The notes below the pieces were generated by a model. That model saw only the letters and a list, made by a program, of their open reading frames with translations. It had not been told where the DNA came from and searched no databases. Source: Fundicoccus sp052116145 (lineage in GTDB: Bacteria; Bacillota; Bacilli; Lactobacillales; Aerococcaceae). Taken from it: a DNA stretch of 62,891 bases. This document shows, piece by piece, positions 8,883 through 17,466 of this stretch. How positions within the stretch are numbered: position 1 is the stretch's first letter; the number at the start of each line of letters is the position of its first letter. A program made the position numbers and the translations under genes. The stretch spans positions 1-62,891 of the forward strand of contig NZ_JBQKLQ010000010.1 of the NCBI RefSeq assembly GCF_052116145.1. Direction: 5' to 3'.

Positions 8883-9359
8883 ATGGCTAAGTTATATTTC
8901 GCAGCATCTTTGTTTAATGAGATGGAGTTGGCCTTTAATGCGTTGTTGGCGGGGCGTATGCGTGAGGAGTTGCCTGGTTTAGAGGTGTTTTTGCCTCAGG
9001 TGCAAGGGGAGATTAATGATAAGAATGCGTATGCGGATTCTAAGATGATTGCGAAGTTGGATACTGAGGCGATTCTTAAGAGTGATGTCTTGTTTGCGGT
9101 GTTGGATGGTCAGGTGATTGATCCTGGTGTGGCTTCAGAGATTGGGGTGGCTTATCAAGCTGGGATTCCGATTGTGGCTTTATATTCAGATACGCGTCAG
9201 CAAGGTGGGGCTCATCCTGAGAAATTGGCGGCTTTACAGGTTTTGGCTGAGTCACAATTTAGTTATGTCAATTTATATACAGTTGGTTTAGTCAAATTGA
9301 ATGGTAAGGTGGTTGCGTCGTCGTCTGAGGCGATTGAGGCGATTAAACAATATATCTAA
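8883..9359 (+). CDS. nucleoside 2-deoxyribosyltransferase family protein
   Basis: A 158-residue protein of the nucleoside 2-deoxyribosyltransferase family, which moves the deoxyribosyl group between purine and pyrimidine bases for nucleoside salvage. Visible features: N-terminal LYFAASLFN, the FAVLDG segment with Asp75, and DPGVASEIGVAYQAG with the likely nucleophile Glu86. Its length fits the family (about 150-160). ATG 8883 was preferred over ATG 8862 because AGGGGAG precedes it. First gene of a likely operon with ppx and ppk. The reason for the pairing with polyphosphate genes is not evident. Confidence 0.85.
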   Translation: MAKLYFAASLFNEMELAFNALLAGRMREELPGLEVFLPQVQGEINDKNAYADSKMIAKLDTEAILKSDVLFAVLDGQVIDPGVASEIGVAYQAGIPIVALYSDTRQQGGAHPEKLAALQVLAESQFSYVNLYTVGLVKLNGKVVASSSEAIEAIKQYI

Positions 9360-9389
9360 TATTCTGAAACTTTGAGGAGTTGGCGAGTG

Positions 9390-10952
9390 ATGTATCAAGA
9401 AAAATTAGCGATTGTGGATATTGGATCGAATACGGTCCGTTTAGTGATTTATGGGATTGATTACGATTATTATTTAACCGAATTGATTAATATTAAGACG
9501 CCTGCTCGTTTGTCACAACATTTAACATTAGTGGATGGCGAGAAGGTGATGGATCAAGCGGGGATTGATAAGTTGGTTCGCGCTTTAGAGAGTTTTCGTT
9601 TGGTGACGGATGAGCATCATGTCGATACGATTAAGCCTTTGGCGACGGCGGCGATTCGTCAGTCAGTCAATCAAGAGGATATTCTAGCTCAAGTGTTCGA
9701 CCGGATGGGTTGGCAAATAGAGATTGTGCCAGAAGTGGCTGAAGCATCTTATGGCCAGTATGCGATTATGCATTCAACGTCTTATAAAGATGCGATTACG
9801 ATTGATATCGGTGGCGGTAGTTGTGAGGTTACTTTATTTGAAGACAAACAGATGAAGGAATACTTCAGTTTCCCATTTGGGACGGTGTCTTTGAAGGAGC
9901 AGTTTTTTGCCGGTAAGGAGCATAATGACAAAGAAGCCATGCAGGAATTGTCGAAATTTGTCAGCAAGCAGTTCAAGCAGTTTGCTTGGCTTAAAAAAGC
10001 AAAACTGCCTATTGTAGCAGTGGGTGGCTCGGCGCGTAACGTGACCTTGGTCCATCAGCGGGCGACGAATTATCCAATTGCAGGGGTTCATGGTTATCAT
10101 TTGTCTTTAGATAATTTAGAGTATACGCTAGATTTATTTACTTCAACTTCTTTAGATAAAATGAGTGACATTGATGGCTTGAGTTCGGACCGAGTGGATA
10201 TTATTATCCCAGCTAACTTAGTGTTTATTGAATTATTCAACGCAGTCAAGGCCTCGACTTTCGCGATTTCGATGCAAGGTCTACGTGAAGGGATTGCCTT
10301 GAGTTATATTAATACGACTTACAATTCGCCACTTGATACAGAATTAATTAAGGCGCGTGCCATTCGTCAAGCGATTCATTTATTCCCGATTCATTTGGAC
10401 GGTGCCCAATTAAGGGTCAATACGTGTTTGGATTTATACAAGCAGATGTGTGATTTAGAGCAGTTTGAGTATTCCTATCAGACTCAAGAGATGTTGGAAT
10501 TTTCGACTTACCTGTATATGTTCGGTTCCTTTATTAGTGCAGAAGCCGAGTCGCAACATACCTTTTACTTACTATCAAACATGAATCTGTTCGGCTTTTC
10601 GCATATCGAACGTTTACGTTTGGCTTTACTGAGTAGTTACCGAAACCGCTCATTATTTAATCAGTATCTTGAGGATTTTGACGGTTGGTTCAGTGAGTCG
10701 AGTCAAATAGAATTACAGAAATTAGGTGGTGTGATTAAATTCTGCCAAGCTTTAAATGATTCGCAGACGGCACCCATTCACACTCTAAATCTATCCCGTG
10801 AAACGGATGGCAATTTCACCTTAACGATTGAACATCACGGTCCAATTGTGGCTGAAAAATATCGGACTAATCGTCATATCAAACATTTAGAGCGTGCCTT
10901 GGATGGCAAATTATCGCTCAACTACCGTGATATTGCATCACAAGAAGCATAA
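9390..10952 (+). CDS. ppx: exopolyphosphatase, Ppx/GppA family
   Basis: A 520-residue Ppx/GppA phosphatase. It has the ASKHA-fold phosphate motifs VDIGSNTVRLV (near residue 9) and IDIGGGSCEV (near 140), then a C-terminal helical region with HD-like character. The family removes terminal phosphates from polyphosphate and some members act on pppGpp. The neighbouring polyphosphate kinase favours polyphosphate as substrate. GAGGAG (9374-9379) serves either GTG 9387 or ATG 9390; I use the ATG. 30 bases after the deoxyribosyltransferase and 38 before ppk. Confidence 0.9.
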   Translation: MYQEKLAIVDIGSNTVRLVIYGIDYDYYLTELINIKTPARLSQHLTLVDGEKVMDQAGIDKLVRALESFRLVTDEHHVDTIKPLATAAIRQSVNQEDILAQVFDRMGWQIEIVPEVAEASYGQYAIMHSTSYKDAITIDIGGGSCEVTLFEDKQMKEYFSFPFGTVSLKEQFFAGKEHNDKEAMQELSKFVSKQFKQFAWLKKAKLPIVAVGGSARNVTLVHQRATNYPIAGVHGYHLSLDNLEYTLDLFTSTSLDKMSDIDGLSSDRVDIIIPANLVFIELFNAVKASTFAISMQGLREGIALSYINTTYNSPLDTELIKARAIRQAIHLFPIHLDGAQLRVNTCLDLYKQMCDLEQFEYSYQTQEMLEFSTYLYMFGSFISAEAESQHTFYLLSNMNLFGFSHIERLRLALLSSYRNRSLFNQYLEDFDGWFSESSQIELQKLGGVIKFCQALNDSQTAPIHTLNLSRETDGNFTLTIEHHGPIVAEKYRTNRHIKHLERALDGKLSLNYRDIASQEA

Positions 10953-10990
10953 GTTATATCATTTGCGATGTGCTGGAAGGAGTTTTTAGG

Positions 10991-13339
10991 ATGATGAATG
11001 AATCGAAAAGGCCGCCTACTTCGAGTGACCAGAGTCTCGACTCGCAGCGAAGCATTGAGCCTAATGAGCAAACTAGATTGACCCCATTGCCTGTTGACGA
11101 ATTCAATCAGGCGGCTAATTTTTTTAACCGTGAGTTAAGCTGGTTGGATTTCAATAAGCGCGTGATTGAAGAAGCTTATGATAATGAAAACCCCTTTTTA
11201 GAGCAGCTCAATTTCCTTGCGATTGGCAGTTCTAACTTAGATGAGTTTTTCATGGTCAGAGTAGCGGGCGTCTACGATCAATATTTAGCAAACATTGAGA
11301 TTTCAGAAACGAAAACTTATATGTCCCCATTAGAATTGCTTTCTGCTATTAGTGAAAAGAACCATCAGATTGTGGCTAGGCAGTATGAGCGCTATCAAGA
11401 ATTAGCACGGATGTTACCAAAAGTTCAGTGTACGATTAAACGAATCTCGCAACTGAATCAAGACGAATTGGCAGAAGTGGCGCGTATTTTTGAGCAATTA
11501 ATTATGCCGACACTCTCACCTTTGGGGATTGATGCTTACCGCCCTTTCCCGCATTTAACGAATAAGTTATTGAATATTCTGGTCCGCTTAGAAAAAGATG
11601 GGCAAAGCAATGTGGCCATTGTGCCTATTCCAGCCCTCTTAAATCGCTACTTTACGATCGATGCTGGCGTTAAGAAAACGATTATTATGATTGAAGATAT
11701 CATCAGTCATTTCATCCAAAGGCTCTTTGAAGGTCAAACGATTAGCTATACGTACCCTTTTAGAATTACGCGTAATGCTGACTTCGATATTATTGAAGAT
11801 GGCGCATCGGATTTACTAGAAGTGATTGAAGATTATGTCAAAAAACGTAAAAACGGCATGGCAGTTCGCGTCGAAGTGGACACGTCCCAATTAGATGATT
11901 TTTCAGAAAAACAAGTCCAGTATTTATTGAATGCACTGGATTTACATATTAATGATGTCTATCAAATCAAAGGGCCACTCGATTTAACTTTCTTATTTAG
12001 TTTACGCGATGAAATCGGGGATGGATTTTCTGAGTTGATGTATCAACCTTATGACAGCTATCTAAATCCTGCCCACCTTGGTGAGAGTTTATTTACCCAA
12101 GCCAAAAAAGGTGATTTATACTTTCACCATCCCTATGACTCTTTCCAACCGATTGTGTCTTTAGTGGAACACGCAGCGAGTGATCACCAGACGATTTCTA
12201 TTAAACAAACACTTTATCGTGTGTCTAAAAACTCGCCAATCATTGCGGCTTTGAAAAAGGCAGCGGAAAATGGCAAAGAAGTCACGGTTCTAGTCGAATT
12301 AAAGGCGCGTTTCGATGAGGAAAACAATGTCTTCTGGGCGCGTGAATTAGAAGAAGCGGGTTGTCATGTTTTATACGGGGTAACGGATTTAAAAACCCAC
12401 AGTAAAATCACCTTGATTACTCGGCGTGAAGAGGAGCATATGCAACAATATGTTCATTTAGGAACTGGTAACTATAATGATAAAACGGCCAATTTGTACA
12501 CTGATATGGGGATTATTACGACCCATGAAGGGATTGCAGCGGATGCCACTAATTTCTTTAATTATTTGAGTGGTTACACTGAACGCCCTGTCTATAAGCA
12601 TTTACATGTCTCACCCTTTGCGATTCGAGATTCTTTGATGGATTATATCGAGGAGGAAATTGAGTTTCATAAGAAGTATGGTAATGGTCGCATCATTGCT
12701 AAAATGAACTCTTTGACTGATAAAGAATTAATCAAAAAACTGTATGAAGCCAGTCATGCGGGTGTGAAAATCGATTTAATCGTGCGTGGTATTTGTTGCT
12801 TGAAACCTGGAATTAAAGGCATTTCAGAAACAATTCACGTCAGAAGTATCGTTGCCCGTTTGCTAGAACATTCACGAATTTACTTCTTCCATCGTAATGG
12901 CAATCATCATTTATTCTTGTCATCGGCGGACATGATGACTCGCAATATGACCAAACGAGTAGAAATTGAGTTCCCTATTCTCGACAACACAATCGAACAA
13001 GAAATCTTTAATTATTTAGAGTTGCAATTGTCAGACACTTTAAAAGCTCAAATCTTGCAAAATAATGGTGACTATATTCAACCTGATAAGTCCCAGCAGC
13101 GCATCAACAGTCAAAATGTCCTAATCAAACGTGCCCAAATGGAGAGCGACGCATTGAAAATAGCCTTAAAAAAGGCTGAACTCGGTCAAGAAATTGCTAA
13201 TGAGGCAGAACTACTTAATCAAGTAATTCAAGTTTCTGATGAGTCGTCTACTCAGTCCACTAAGCCAGAGGTACCCCCGCTGGCTGTTGAGTCACATTCC
13301 TGGTGGCTAAAATTGCTACGTTTGTTAGGTTTCAAATAA
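10991..13339 (+). CDS. ppk1: polyphosphate kinase 1
   Basis: A 782-residue PPK1 that makes polyphosphate from ATP reversibly. It shows the N-terminal FFNRELSWLDFNKRV segment and two PLD-like catalytic domains. His470 in KTHSKI is the expected phosphorylated residue, and His627 in LLEHSRIYFF is the second essential His. HLGTGNYNDKTA and FLSSADMMTRN are family signatures. The C-terminal 60 residues are charged and variable. ATG 10991 follows GGAAGGAG by 8 bases. Last gene before a strong terminator. Together with ppx and a distant PPK2 it implies active polyphosphate turnover. Confidence 0.95.
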   Translation: MMNESKRPPTSSDQSLDSQRSIEPNEQTRLTPLPVDEFNQAANFFNRELSWLDFNKRVIEEAYDNENPFLEQLNFLAIGSSNLDEFFMVRVAGVYDQYLANIEISETKTYMSPLELLSAISEKNHQIVARQYERYQELARMLPKVQCTIKRISQLNQDELAEVARIFEQLIMPTLSPLGIDAYRPFPHLTNKLLNILVRLEKDGQSNVAIVPIPALLNRYFTIDAGVKKTIIMIEDIISHFIQRLFEGQTISYTYPFRITRNADFDIIEDGASDLLEVIEDYVKKRKNGMAVRVEVDTSQLDDFSEKQVQYLLNALDLHINDVYQIKGPLDLTFLFSLRDEIGDGFSELMYQPYDSYLNPAHLGESLFTQAKKGDLYFHHPYDSFQPIVSLVEHAASDHQTISIKQTLYRVSKNSPIIAALKKAAENGKEVTVLVELKARFDEENNVFWARELEEAGCHVLYGVTDLKTHSKITLITRREEEHMQQYVHLGTGNYNDKTANLYTDMGIITTHEGIAADATNFFNYLSGYTERPVYKHLHVSPFAIRDSLMDYIEEEIEFHKKYGNGRIIAKMNSLTDKELIKKLYEASHAGVKIDLIVRGICCLKPGIKGISETIHVRSIVARLLEHSRIYFFHRNGNHHLFLSSADMMTRNMTKRVEIEFPILDNTIEQEIFNYLELQLSDTLKAQILQNNGDYIQPDKSQQRINSQNVLIKRAQMESDALKIALKKAELGQEIANEAELLNQVIQVSDESSTQSTKPEVPPLAVESHSWWLKLLRLLGFK

Positions 13340-13362
13340 TTATCAGAGTCATTACAGCTATA

Positions 13363-13415
13363 GAAAAGTCTTGCGACGTTCACTTTATTTAGTGAGTATC
13401 GCGAGACTTTTCTTA
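13363..13415 (+). terminator. terminator of ppk1
   Basis: Stem GAAAAGTCTTGCGA with TCGCGAGACTTTTC around an inner ACT/AGT hairpin, then TT and ATTT. It begins 24 bases past the ppk1 stop. Confidence 0.75.
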
Positions 13416-13560
13416 TTTGATGGACTTGAGCATTGGGAATATTTGGAAGCAGACACGTATAAGAAGATAGCACACAACTTAAAGAGAAACAGCCGGATCT
13501 TCGTAACGTTTAATGAACACTTAGTGTTCTAAAAAATATTGTACGACGCTATGTCCACTT

Positions 13561-14271
13561 TTAGTTGTTTGAAAAGTTAGGTTTTCTTTTGGCAATGAAA
13601 GCATCTGTACCTTCGATAAATTGGTCAGACAACACGGCTTGGCTTTGAGCAACTGTTTCTTCCTTAAGATACCTTTCTAGTTCTGAGTAGTTGGCCGTAT
13701 AGTTCAATGCTTTTAGGTTGCGGTAAGCTACGAGGCCAAGTTCGAGCCCTTCGTCGGTTGTCACTGAACGACCTGTGATACTTAGTTTTAGCTCGCGGCT
13801 ACTCTCGATAGCTTTGGAAAGCAAGTATAAAATCCCACCATCTGACACTAAGCCCACGCTAACGAAGGTCGTCAGAAACTTTGCATTATCTGCCACAATA
13901 ATCATATCAGAGGCTAAGGCCAAACTGAAGCCTGCTCCTGCAGGGGCACTGTTAACTGAACTAATGACAATTTTCGTCATTTTTTTAATGTAAAGGATGA
14001 CATCAGCAACGGCCTCTACCAGTTCTTTTAAGGTATCAGCGTCTTGTGCTTTCGCTTGTTTATTCAAGCTGACTAAATCGCCACCCGCACTAAATTTGCC
14101 GGTACTGTTAATGACGATCACTTGTGTGCCTGGGTCGGCTTCTGCTTCAATCAAAGCTGCGAGTAAATCGCTCACAATACCTAAACCCATTGCGTTTAAA
14201 TTTGCTGGAGAATCGAGAGATAAGTAACTGATATGTCCTTCTTTTGTTACCTTTACCAATTGTTTGCTCAT
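13561..14271 (-). CDS. enoyl-CoA hydratase/isomerase (crotonase) family protein
   Basis: A 236-residue crotonase-fold protein. FSAGGDL and APAGAGFSLALASD form the CoA-binding and oxyanion region, and GLVSDGG matches the isomerase-type GL.PD.GG loop that carries an Asp. The two glutamates used by hydratases (in GGGCELAL and PEIxLG in other members) are not present here (GAGFSLAL and TFVSVGL). An isomerase or another crotonase reaction is therefore likelier than hydration. It is transcribed alone, with a weak GAAAAGAAAAG binding site. Its CoA substrate is unknown. Confidence 0.75.
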   Translation of the reverse strand: MSKQLVKVTKEGHISYLSLDSPANLNAMGLGIVSDLLAALIEAEADPGTQVIVINSTGKFSAGGDLVSLNKQAKAQDADTLKELVEAVADVILYIKKMTKIVISSVNSAPAGAGFSLALASDMIIVADNAKFLTTFVSVGLVSDGGILYLLSKAIESSRELKLSITGRSVTTDEGLELGLVAYRNLKALNYTANYSELERYLKEETVAQSQAVLSDQFIEGTDAFIAKRKPNFSNN

Positions 14272-14352
14272 GCTTTTCTTTTCTAAAATCCAATCATTTC
14301 ACTCACTTTAGTTTATCACTCTGGTCCGTCTTTGTCCGCAAAAGGCTCCTGT

Positions 14353-14399
14353 TTAGTTAGATGTCCTAAATGTCAGAAGTCTTTAAATCTTCTAACTAA
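14353..14399 (+). repeat. inverted repeat upstream of VOC gene
   Basis: Arms TTAGTTAGA (14353-14361) and TCTAACTAA (14391-14399), with an inner AGAAG/CTTCT pair, 55 bases before the VOC gene. It could be an operator or a leader hairpin. There is no direct evidence for either. Confidence 0.35.
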
Positions 14400-14453
14400 T
14401 TAAATAAATCGGTAAAGGGGTATATTCAAATGCAAGAAGAAAGGAGTTTTATT

Positions 14454-14900
14454 ATGACAACCGGACTCATTCATCACATTCAATTATACGTTTCAAACTT
14501 GGAGTGTTTCTTGACCATCTGGTCTTGGTTATTGGAAGCTCTTGGTTACCAGATTTACCAAAGTTGGGATCAAGGTAAAAGTTGGAAGTCCGGGGATACT
14601 TACCTGGTATTTGTCCAAGCAGATGAAGCTTTTAAAGAGACACCTTTCCATCCTCGTGCCGTTGGCTTAAATCATTTAGCCTTTCATGCAACTTCGCACC
14701 AACAAGTTGATGATTTTACACAATCATTACGCGAAAGAGGCGTACGGATTTTATATGAGCCTCGCCATCCTTTTGCTGGTGGGCCGAATCATTACGCTGT
14801 CTTCTTCGAAGATTCAGATCGCATAAAAGTGGATTTGCTTGCTCCAAGCGGTCGCGAGACTTTAAAAAGCGGAGACTTAGGAGACTGTCGGGAAAGTTGA
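14454..14900 (+). CDS. VOC superfamily (glyoxalase/dioxygenase-like) protein
   Basis: A 148-residue vicinal-oxygen-chelate protein with two beta-alpha-beta-beta-beta modules: LIHHIQLYVSNLE starts the first and GLNHLAFHATSHQQVDDF the second. Potential metal ligands are the His in HHIQ and the His in LNHLAFH. The position that is usually a metal-binding Glu at the C-terminal strand reads KVDLLAP. Substrate cannot be assigned; the family includes glyoxalases and fosfomycin-modifying enzymes. ATG 14454 follows AAAGGAG. An in-frame ATG at 14430 precedes that site and is unlikely. Confidence 0.75.
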   Translation: MTTGLIHHIQLYVSNLECFLTIWSWLLEALGYQIYQSWDQGKSWKSGDTYLVFVQADEAFKETPFHPRAVGLNHLAFHATSHQQVDDFTQSLRERGVRILYEPRHPFAGGPNHYAVFFEDSDRIKVDLLAPSGRETLKSGDLGDCRES

Positions 14901-14946
14901 GGCGGGGATTTGGTTTAGTTAAGTGAGTGACTTATTTTTCCTAAAT

Positions 14947-14983
14947 AAAAAGCAGGAAGCTCTTAGTGAGTTCCCTGCTTTTG
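14947..14983. terminator. bidirectional terminator
   Basis: AGCAGG-type stem with CCTGCTTTT and flanking A and T runs on both sides. It lies between the convergent VOC gene (+) and the LPXTG protein gene (-) and can serve both. Confidence 0.8.
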
Positions 14984-14992
14984 TGTCTTTAT

Positions 14993-17158
14993 TTAGTTTG
15001 CTTTGCGGCCGCGGTAAATGAGGTAGCCGGCTACTGCGATTAGAATGACTGCGACGCCACCGATCCACCATGAGCTGGTTTCACCCGTGTTTGGTAAGGT
15101 CGGTTGGTCACCTGCTTCAACGTCTGTTGATTTTGATACGGATACGCTTGTGCTATCTGATTCGCTTTCGGTTCCTGTTTCTGAGCTTGTTTCAGATGCT
15201 GCGTCTGACTCAAAGACTGCTGGATACAGTTCGCGTAAGTGTTGTTCTGCTGCCGCATAGTCCACTTCAGCGTCAGCCGAGAAGTTCGCAAATAATAAGT
15301 CGACGAATTTCATTTGGTCTACTTGGGCTTGAGTTAAGGCTGTGTTTCCTATTAAGTCTTGTTTAGCTTGGATGACTAAATCGGTAAACAGGTCTGGATA
15401 TTCTTCGACTGCGCGTTGGAATGGATAAGTCATGTCGTTTCCACCTGCGTCAATCGCTTCACGGTTCCATGCTAGGAAGTCTCCTGATGGAATTTGGTTG
15501 GCGATATCCATTGTCATTGGCGTCAGGTTAACTGATGTTTCCCGCAATAGGTTCGCTTCTGAGTTCACTTGTTCGCTTGTGAAATTATCTGGGTAGTAAG
15601 TGATCAACATGCGTCTAAAGCCAACTGCGTTGCCTTCAGTCGTGTCTTCAATATCAAAGCCGAATGTGTCAATCGTTGCTTGTAGCGTTTCGTCGCCTAA
15701 GGCTGCTAATTGGTCATTCGTTATGTCCGTTTGTGAAACAACAGCAGCTTTGAAGCCGTCTAAGGCTGTTTCTTCAGTTTCAGATTCAGATTCGGCTTCG
15801 CTAGATTCCTCTTCACGGCTGACTTCATATTTAGCTTCCATGACAGCGGCTAATTCTTGGAAGTCTTCTGCGCCACCTGCTTGTAAGTATGTATAATACT
15901 CTTCCCAAATCAGAGAAACATCTGGAACAACTGCTAAGTCATCAGCATTTAACTGATATTCTTCATTTAAAACTGTACGGAAGCGGTCTGCTTCATCAGC
16001 AAATACTTCTGGATAATCTTCAATTGAGCGGTTAAAGAGATATTCGACACCATTTTCGCTTGTGTTAATCACTTTATTGTAAGCTAATAAAGCTTCAATT
16101 GGAATTTCTTCTGCTTGTGTTTGCAGCATTGGTGTTTCAGCGATTGCTGCTACTCTGACTTTGTTAGCAACTTCTTGAATTTGCTCACCAGTAAATAAGT
16201 CTGGTCTTTCACTAACTAATCGATCTTGGATCACTAAGGCAGATTCCGCGCTAAAGTTGTTTTCAACTGCAATCGGCAAGTAAGTGTTCAAGACTGTTTC
16301 ATCAAAGTAAGTTAAGCCTGCTTCCGTGATAAATGTGTATTCCACTAATGAGGCTTTCATTGACTCTAAATCAGTGACTGGCACTTCTGTTGAGTCGGAT
16401 TCTTCTGGCTCTTCTTCAGAGGACGGTTCCTCATCAGGTGTCGTTTCTTCTGAATCGGTTTCTTCTGGTGCTTCTTCTGACGGAATTTCCTCTTCAGAGC
16501 TGTCTTCTTCCGGTACGTCTTCAGATGACGTTTCTTCTGGAGTTTCTTCTTCAGATGATGTTTCTTCCGGTGCTTCTGCTGCTTCTGCTGCTTCTGCTTC
16601 GCGAGCGTCACGTCTTTCAATATAAGCGTCACGTGCTACGGTGATTTGCGGTAAAATCGCTGCTACCGTCGCTTCAACGTTTTGTTCGTTAGTCGCAAAT
16701 TCTGTTTGGTACCAAGCAAGAATATCGCTTGGTAAAGCGGTATTTAAATCAGAAAACGAATAGCTTGAGCCTGCTACAATTGCTTCGGCCGCACGGCGGT
16801 AAGCATCATAGTTTTCTCCAGTTAATAAACCTAAATTTAGATAGTTGGCTGCAAGTGAATCATAGACAGCTTTGTAAATAACGGCACTGTCTGTACTTGC
16901 TGCAGACGCATCATTAAAGTAAGTTAATAAATCTTGGTCCGATACGCTTAGTAATTGTTCTAAGTTGACAGGTTCTAAACCTGCCAGTGTATCTTTAATT
17001 TGTGCAACTTGGGCTTCCTGTTCTGGAGTTAACTCTTGAGCATAAACAATGCTTGCCTGCGCCATGCCCAAAGCATCTCCTAGATAGTTTACATTCGCTG
17101 AAACAGTTCCTAATGCTAAGGTGCTGGCCGAAACGAATAATATTTTTTTCATGTTCAT
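14993..17158 (-). CDS. LPXTG-anchored surface protein with acidic Ser/Glu region
   Basis: A 721-residue sortase substrate. The Sec signal peptide runs to about residue 40 (VYA-QEL). An acidic low-complexity stretch of Glu, Ser, Thr and Pro covers about 188-259. The C-terminus has LPNTG (688-692), a hydrophobic span and an RGRKAN tail. Outside the linker, three related alpha-helical modules can be seen. They share LPSDILAWY, IPIEALLAYN and IPSGDFLAWN segments, and the second and third share a following EDYPEVF/EEYPDLF. A short Ser-rich spacer precedes LPNTG. I do not recognise the modules. GGGGG precedes the first ATG. Single-gene unit; probably a wall-exposed adhesin or structural protein by inference. 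Confidence 0.88.
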   Translation of the reverse strand: MNMKKILFVSASTLALGTVSANVNYLGDALGMAQASIVYAQELTPEQEAQVAQIKDTLAGLEPVNLEQLLSVSDQDLLTYFNDASAASTDSAVIYKAVYDSLAANYLNLGLLTGENYDAYRRAAEAIVAGSSYSFSDLNTALPSDILAWYQTEFATNEQNVEATVAAILPQITVARDAYIERRDAREAEAAEAAEAPEETSSEEETPEETSSEDVPEEDSSEEEIPSEEAPEETDSEETTPDEEPSSEEEPEESDSTEVPVTDLESMKASLVEYTFITEAGLTYFDETVLNTYLPIAVENNFSAESALVIQDRLVSERPDLFTGEQIQEVANKVRVAAIAETPMLQTQAEEIPIEALLAYNKVINTSENGVEYLFNRSIEDYPEVFADEADRFRTVLNEEYQLNADDLAVVPDVSLIWEEYYTYLQAGGAEDFQELAAVMEAKYEVSREEESSEAESESETEETALDGFKAAVVSQTDITNDQLAALGDETLQATIDTFGFDIEDTTEGNAVGFRRMLITYYPDNFTSEQVNSEANLLRETSVNLTPMTMDIANQIPSGDFLAWNREAIDAGGNDMTYPFQRAVEEYPDLFTDLVIQAKQDLIGNTALTQAQVDQMKFVDLLFANFSADAEVDYAAAEQHLRELYPAVFESDAASETSSETGTESESDSTSVSVSKSTDVEAGDQPTLPNTGETSSWWIGGVAVILIAVAGYLIYRGRKAN

Positions 17159-17401
17159 GTGACTTCCCCCTCTTAATGTACTTTCAATTATACGTGATAA
17201 ATGTGAAATTTCATTGACTTTCTTATGTCAATTCAAACAAATTCGATTAACTGTCGGTCAAAATAGTTCCCTAAAACCTGTCCCTATTCTAACGTTTCTT
17301 CTGACTTTTGTCATTTAATTCAAGGTAAGCGTTTCATTAAGAATTCTCTTGCTAGGAATGTTCTAATTTTTCCTAAAATAGTCCTTTTATCCGCTCAGTT
17401 A

Positions 17402-17437
17402 TGCTATTATATTACTTGTGTCAGAAGTGCTTGACAC
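17402..17437 (+). promoter_or_regulatory. candidate promoter and inverted repeat before the ABC-F gene
   Basis: TGCTATTAT (17402-17410) resembles an extended -10 element; no clear -35 is seen. It is followed by inverted arms GTGTCA (17418-17423) and TGACAC (17432-17437), then AAGGAGG and the ATG at 17467. The rest of the 308-base gap from 17159 holds nothing I can name. Confidence 0.4.
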
Positions 17438-17466
17438 CTTCTATAAGCACTCAAGGAGGATAAATA

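Noticed and set aside
16326..16644. Ser-rich, Leu-rich and Lys/Gln-rich ORFs overlapping the LPXTG gene
   Set aside because: They are frame shadows of the repetitive Glu/Ser codons of the acidic linker.
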